This document shows, piece after piece, positions 62,599-64,000 of a stretch of 64,000 nt of DNA; position 1 is the stretch's first letter; the number at the start of each line of letters is the position of its first letter. Location: NCBI RefSeq assembly GCF_021952865.1, contig NZ_CP040792.1, positions 1,364,001 to 1,428,000 on the forward strand, given 5' to 3'. Under the pieces are notes generated by a model. That model made no database searches, had not been told where the DNA came from, and was given only the letters and a program-made list of their open reading frames with translations. Source of the DNA: Clavibacter californiensis. GTDB taxonomy: Bacteria > Actinomycetota > Actinomycetes > Actinomycetales > Microbacteriaceae. Both the position numbers and the translations under genes were made by a program.

Positions 62599-64000
62599 TC
62601 AGACGATGTCGAGCAGGCGGTGCCCGGACGGGACGGTCTGGCCGACCTCGGCGGCGATCCCGGAGACGGTGCCCGCGGTGTGCGCCGTGAGCGGCTGCTC
62701 CATCTTCATCGCCTCGAGGACGACGAGGAGGTCGCCCTTGACGACCTGCTGGCCCTCCTCGACCGCGAGCTTGACGACGGTCGCCTGCATGGGCGAGGTG
62801 ACGGAGCCGCCGCCCGATGTGTCGACGGATCCGGCCTGCTTGCGCCGCGCTGGGGCCGCCGCCGCCCGTCGGGACGAGGACGCGCCGGCCGCGGGCGCGA
62901 GGTCCTCGGGGAGGCTCACCTCGATGCGCTTGCCGCCGACCTCGACCACGACCGTGTGCCGGGCGGGCGCCTCGGCGGCGTCCTCGAGGGCGCCGGACCA
63001 GGGCTCGATGGTGTTGTCGAAGTCCGTCTCGATCCAGCGCGTGTAGACGGAGAAGGGCGCGCCGTCCGCCGGGGCGAAGGCCGCGTCGCGCACGATCGCG
63101 CGGTGGAAGGGGAGCACGGTCGGCAGGCCCTGCACCTCGAACTCGTCGAGCGCGCGGCGCGAGCGCTCCAGGGCGTCCTCGCGGCTGGATCCCGTGACGA
63201 TGAGCTTGGCGAGCAGCGAGTCGAACGCGCCCGAGATCACGTCGCCCGCGCGCACGCCGGAGTCGACGCGGACGCCGGGGCCGCCGGGTGCCTGGAACAC
63301 GTGCACGGGACCGGGCGCGGGGAAGAAGCCGCGGCCCGGGTCCTCGCCGTTGATGCGGAACTCGAACGAGTGGCCGCGCGGCTCCGGGTCGTCGTAGTCG
63401 ATGAGGCCGCCCGCGGCGATGCGGAACTGCTCGCGCACGAGGTCGATGCCCGTGACCTCCTCGGAGACCGGGTGCTCGACCTGGAGGCGGGTGTTGACCT
63501 CGAGGAAGGAGATGGTGCCGTCCTGCGCCACGAGGAACTCGCACGTGCCGGCGCCGACGTAGCCGACCTCGCGGAGGATCGCCTTGGACGCGGCGTAGAG
63601 CTGGGCGTTCTGCTCGTCGGTGAGGAACGGCGCGGGCGCCTCCTCCACGAGCTTCTGGTGGCGGCGCTGCAGCGAGCAGTCGCGCGTGGAGATCACGACG
63701 ACGTTCCCGGCGGAGTCGGCGAGGCACTGGGTCTCGACGTGCCGCGGACGGTCGAGGTACTTCTCGACGAAGCACTCGCCGCGACCGAACGCCGCGACGG
63801 CCTCGCGGGTGGCGGACTCGAACAGCTCCGGCACCTCCTCGCGGGTGCGGGCGACCTTGAGGCCGCGACCGCCGCCGCCGAACGCCGCCTTGATGGCGAC
63901 GGGGAGGCCGTGCACGTCGACGAACTCGAGCACCTCGTCGGCGCCGGACACCGGGTTGAGCGTGCCGGGGGCGAGCGGTGCGCCCACACGCTCGGCCACG
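62599..64000 (-). CDS. Acyl-CoA carboxylase alpha subunit (biotin carboxylase plus BCCP), 3' part; 5' end outside window
   Basis: About 466 residues are visible, the frame being open at the window edge; a family member is around 580-600, so the N-terminal part is missing. [14 protein letters not shown] (ATP-grasp loop), [12 protein letters not shown] with the catalytic Arg, and [10 protein letters not shown] are biotin carboxylase. A Ser/Ala/Lys linker leads to the biotinyl domain with EAMKMEQPL, whose Lys carries biotin. It makes malonyl- or methylmalonyl-CoA precursors with a separate beta subunit. The GTG at 63999 is an internal Val, not the start. Confidence 0.93.
   Translation of the reverse strand, partial: VAERVGAPLAPGTLNPVSGADEVLEFVDVHGLPVAIKAAFGGGGRGLKVARTREEVPELFESATREAVAAFGRGECFVEKYLDRPRHVETQCLADSAGNVVVISTRDCSLQRRHQKLVEEAPAPFLTDEQNAQLYAASKAILREVGYVGAGTCEFLVAQDGTISFLEVNTRLQVEHPVSEEVTGIDLVREQFRIAAGGLIDYDDPEPRGHSFEFRINGEDPGRGFFPAPGPVHVFQAPGGPGVRVDSGVRAGDVISGAFDSLLAKLIVTGSSREDALERSRRALDEFEVQGLPTVLPFHRAIVRDAAFAPADGAPFSVYTRWIETDFDNTIEPWSGALEDAAEAPARHTVVVEVGGKRIEVSLPEDLAPAAGASSSRRAAAAPARRKQAGSVDTSGGGSVTSPMQATVVKLAVEEGQQVVKGDLLVVLEAMKMEQPLTAHTAGTVSGIAAEVGQTVPSGHRLLDIV

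Overview
This is a high-GC (about 72 percent) window from an actinobacterial chromosome. The gene content, the FMN-riboswitch-controlled riboflavin operon, the lysine/alanine-rich tail of topoisomerase I and the many GTG starts point to the family Microbacteriaceae, most like Clavibacter or a close relative (inference from pattern recognition; no search was run). The window is chromosomal and mostly core metabolism and transport. I see no phage, insertion sequence, CRISPR array or plasmid signature. No gap between genes exceeds 300 bases.

Layout. 1-4250: end of topA, then tmk, the clamp-loader delta' gene (holB) and a TAP-family secreted hydrolase, packed with 4-base overlaps. 4371-4446: tRNA-Thr(CGT). 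4588-9992: a D-Ala-D-Ala carboxypeptidase, nicotinamidase, succinate-semialdehyde dehydrogenase, an rRNA/tRNA methyltransferase, and two DUF2834-like membrane proteins of which the first looks truncated. 10057-16100: three ABC transporter units and an MFS efflux pump. 16249-19620: ribokinase-like kinase, an HTH/membrane regulator, small membrane proteins, a MOSC protein and a membrane protein that appears frameshifted. 19687-22607: two tandem MHS-family symporters. 22824-29591: a five-gene oligopeptide/nickel-type importer operon that also carries an MFS transporter and has its two permeases fused into one protein; a palindromic operator overlaps its promoter. 29693-33477: the riboflavin operon ribD-ribE-ribBA-ribH behind an FMN riboswitch. 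33528-37366: HAD hydrolase, trpS, xth, and a BrkB/YihY membrane protein. 37492-39147: PTS enzyme I. 39223-42797: sdhCDAB. 42938-45352: divergent mannosyltransferase and GDP-mannose pyrophosphorylase. 45427-60985: a nucleoside uptake and salvage region (two BMP lipoproteins, ABC ATPase, two permeases, cytidine deaminase, thymidine phosphorylase, nucleoside hydrolase, adenosine deaminase, a PTS IIA/IIB pair without IIC, a MerR/membrane-protein pair, phospho-sugar mutase and purine nucleoside phosphorylase). 61076-62518: a flavoprotein disulfide-reductase-like enzyme that lacks the redox disulfide. 62599-64000: the 3' part of an acyl-CoA carboxylase alpha subunit.

How the parts work together. 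BMP lipoproteins and their ABC partners import nucleosides. Cdd, Add, DeoA, nucleoside hydrolase, PNP and the mutase then split them into bases and (deoxy)ribose phosphates, which a ribokinase-family kinase may join. The mannosyltransferase and ManC are divergently transcribed and probably share GDP-mannose as product and substrate.

Two window-wide signals stand out. At least thirteen genes have a TANNNT- or CAGGCT-type -10 element ending only 6-8 bases before the start codon, which implies leaderless mRNAs. The palindrome GGATCC is strongly over-represented irrespective of reading frame (21 by hand count in the first 6.1 kb, against about 2 expected from composition).
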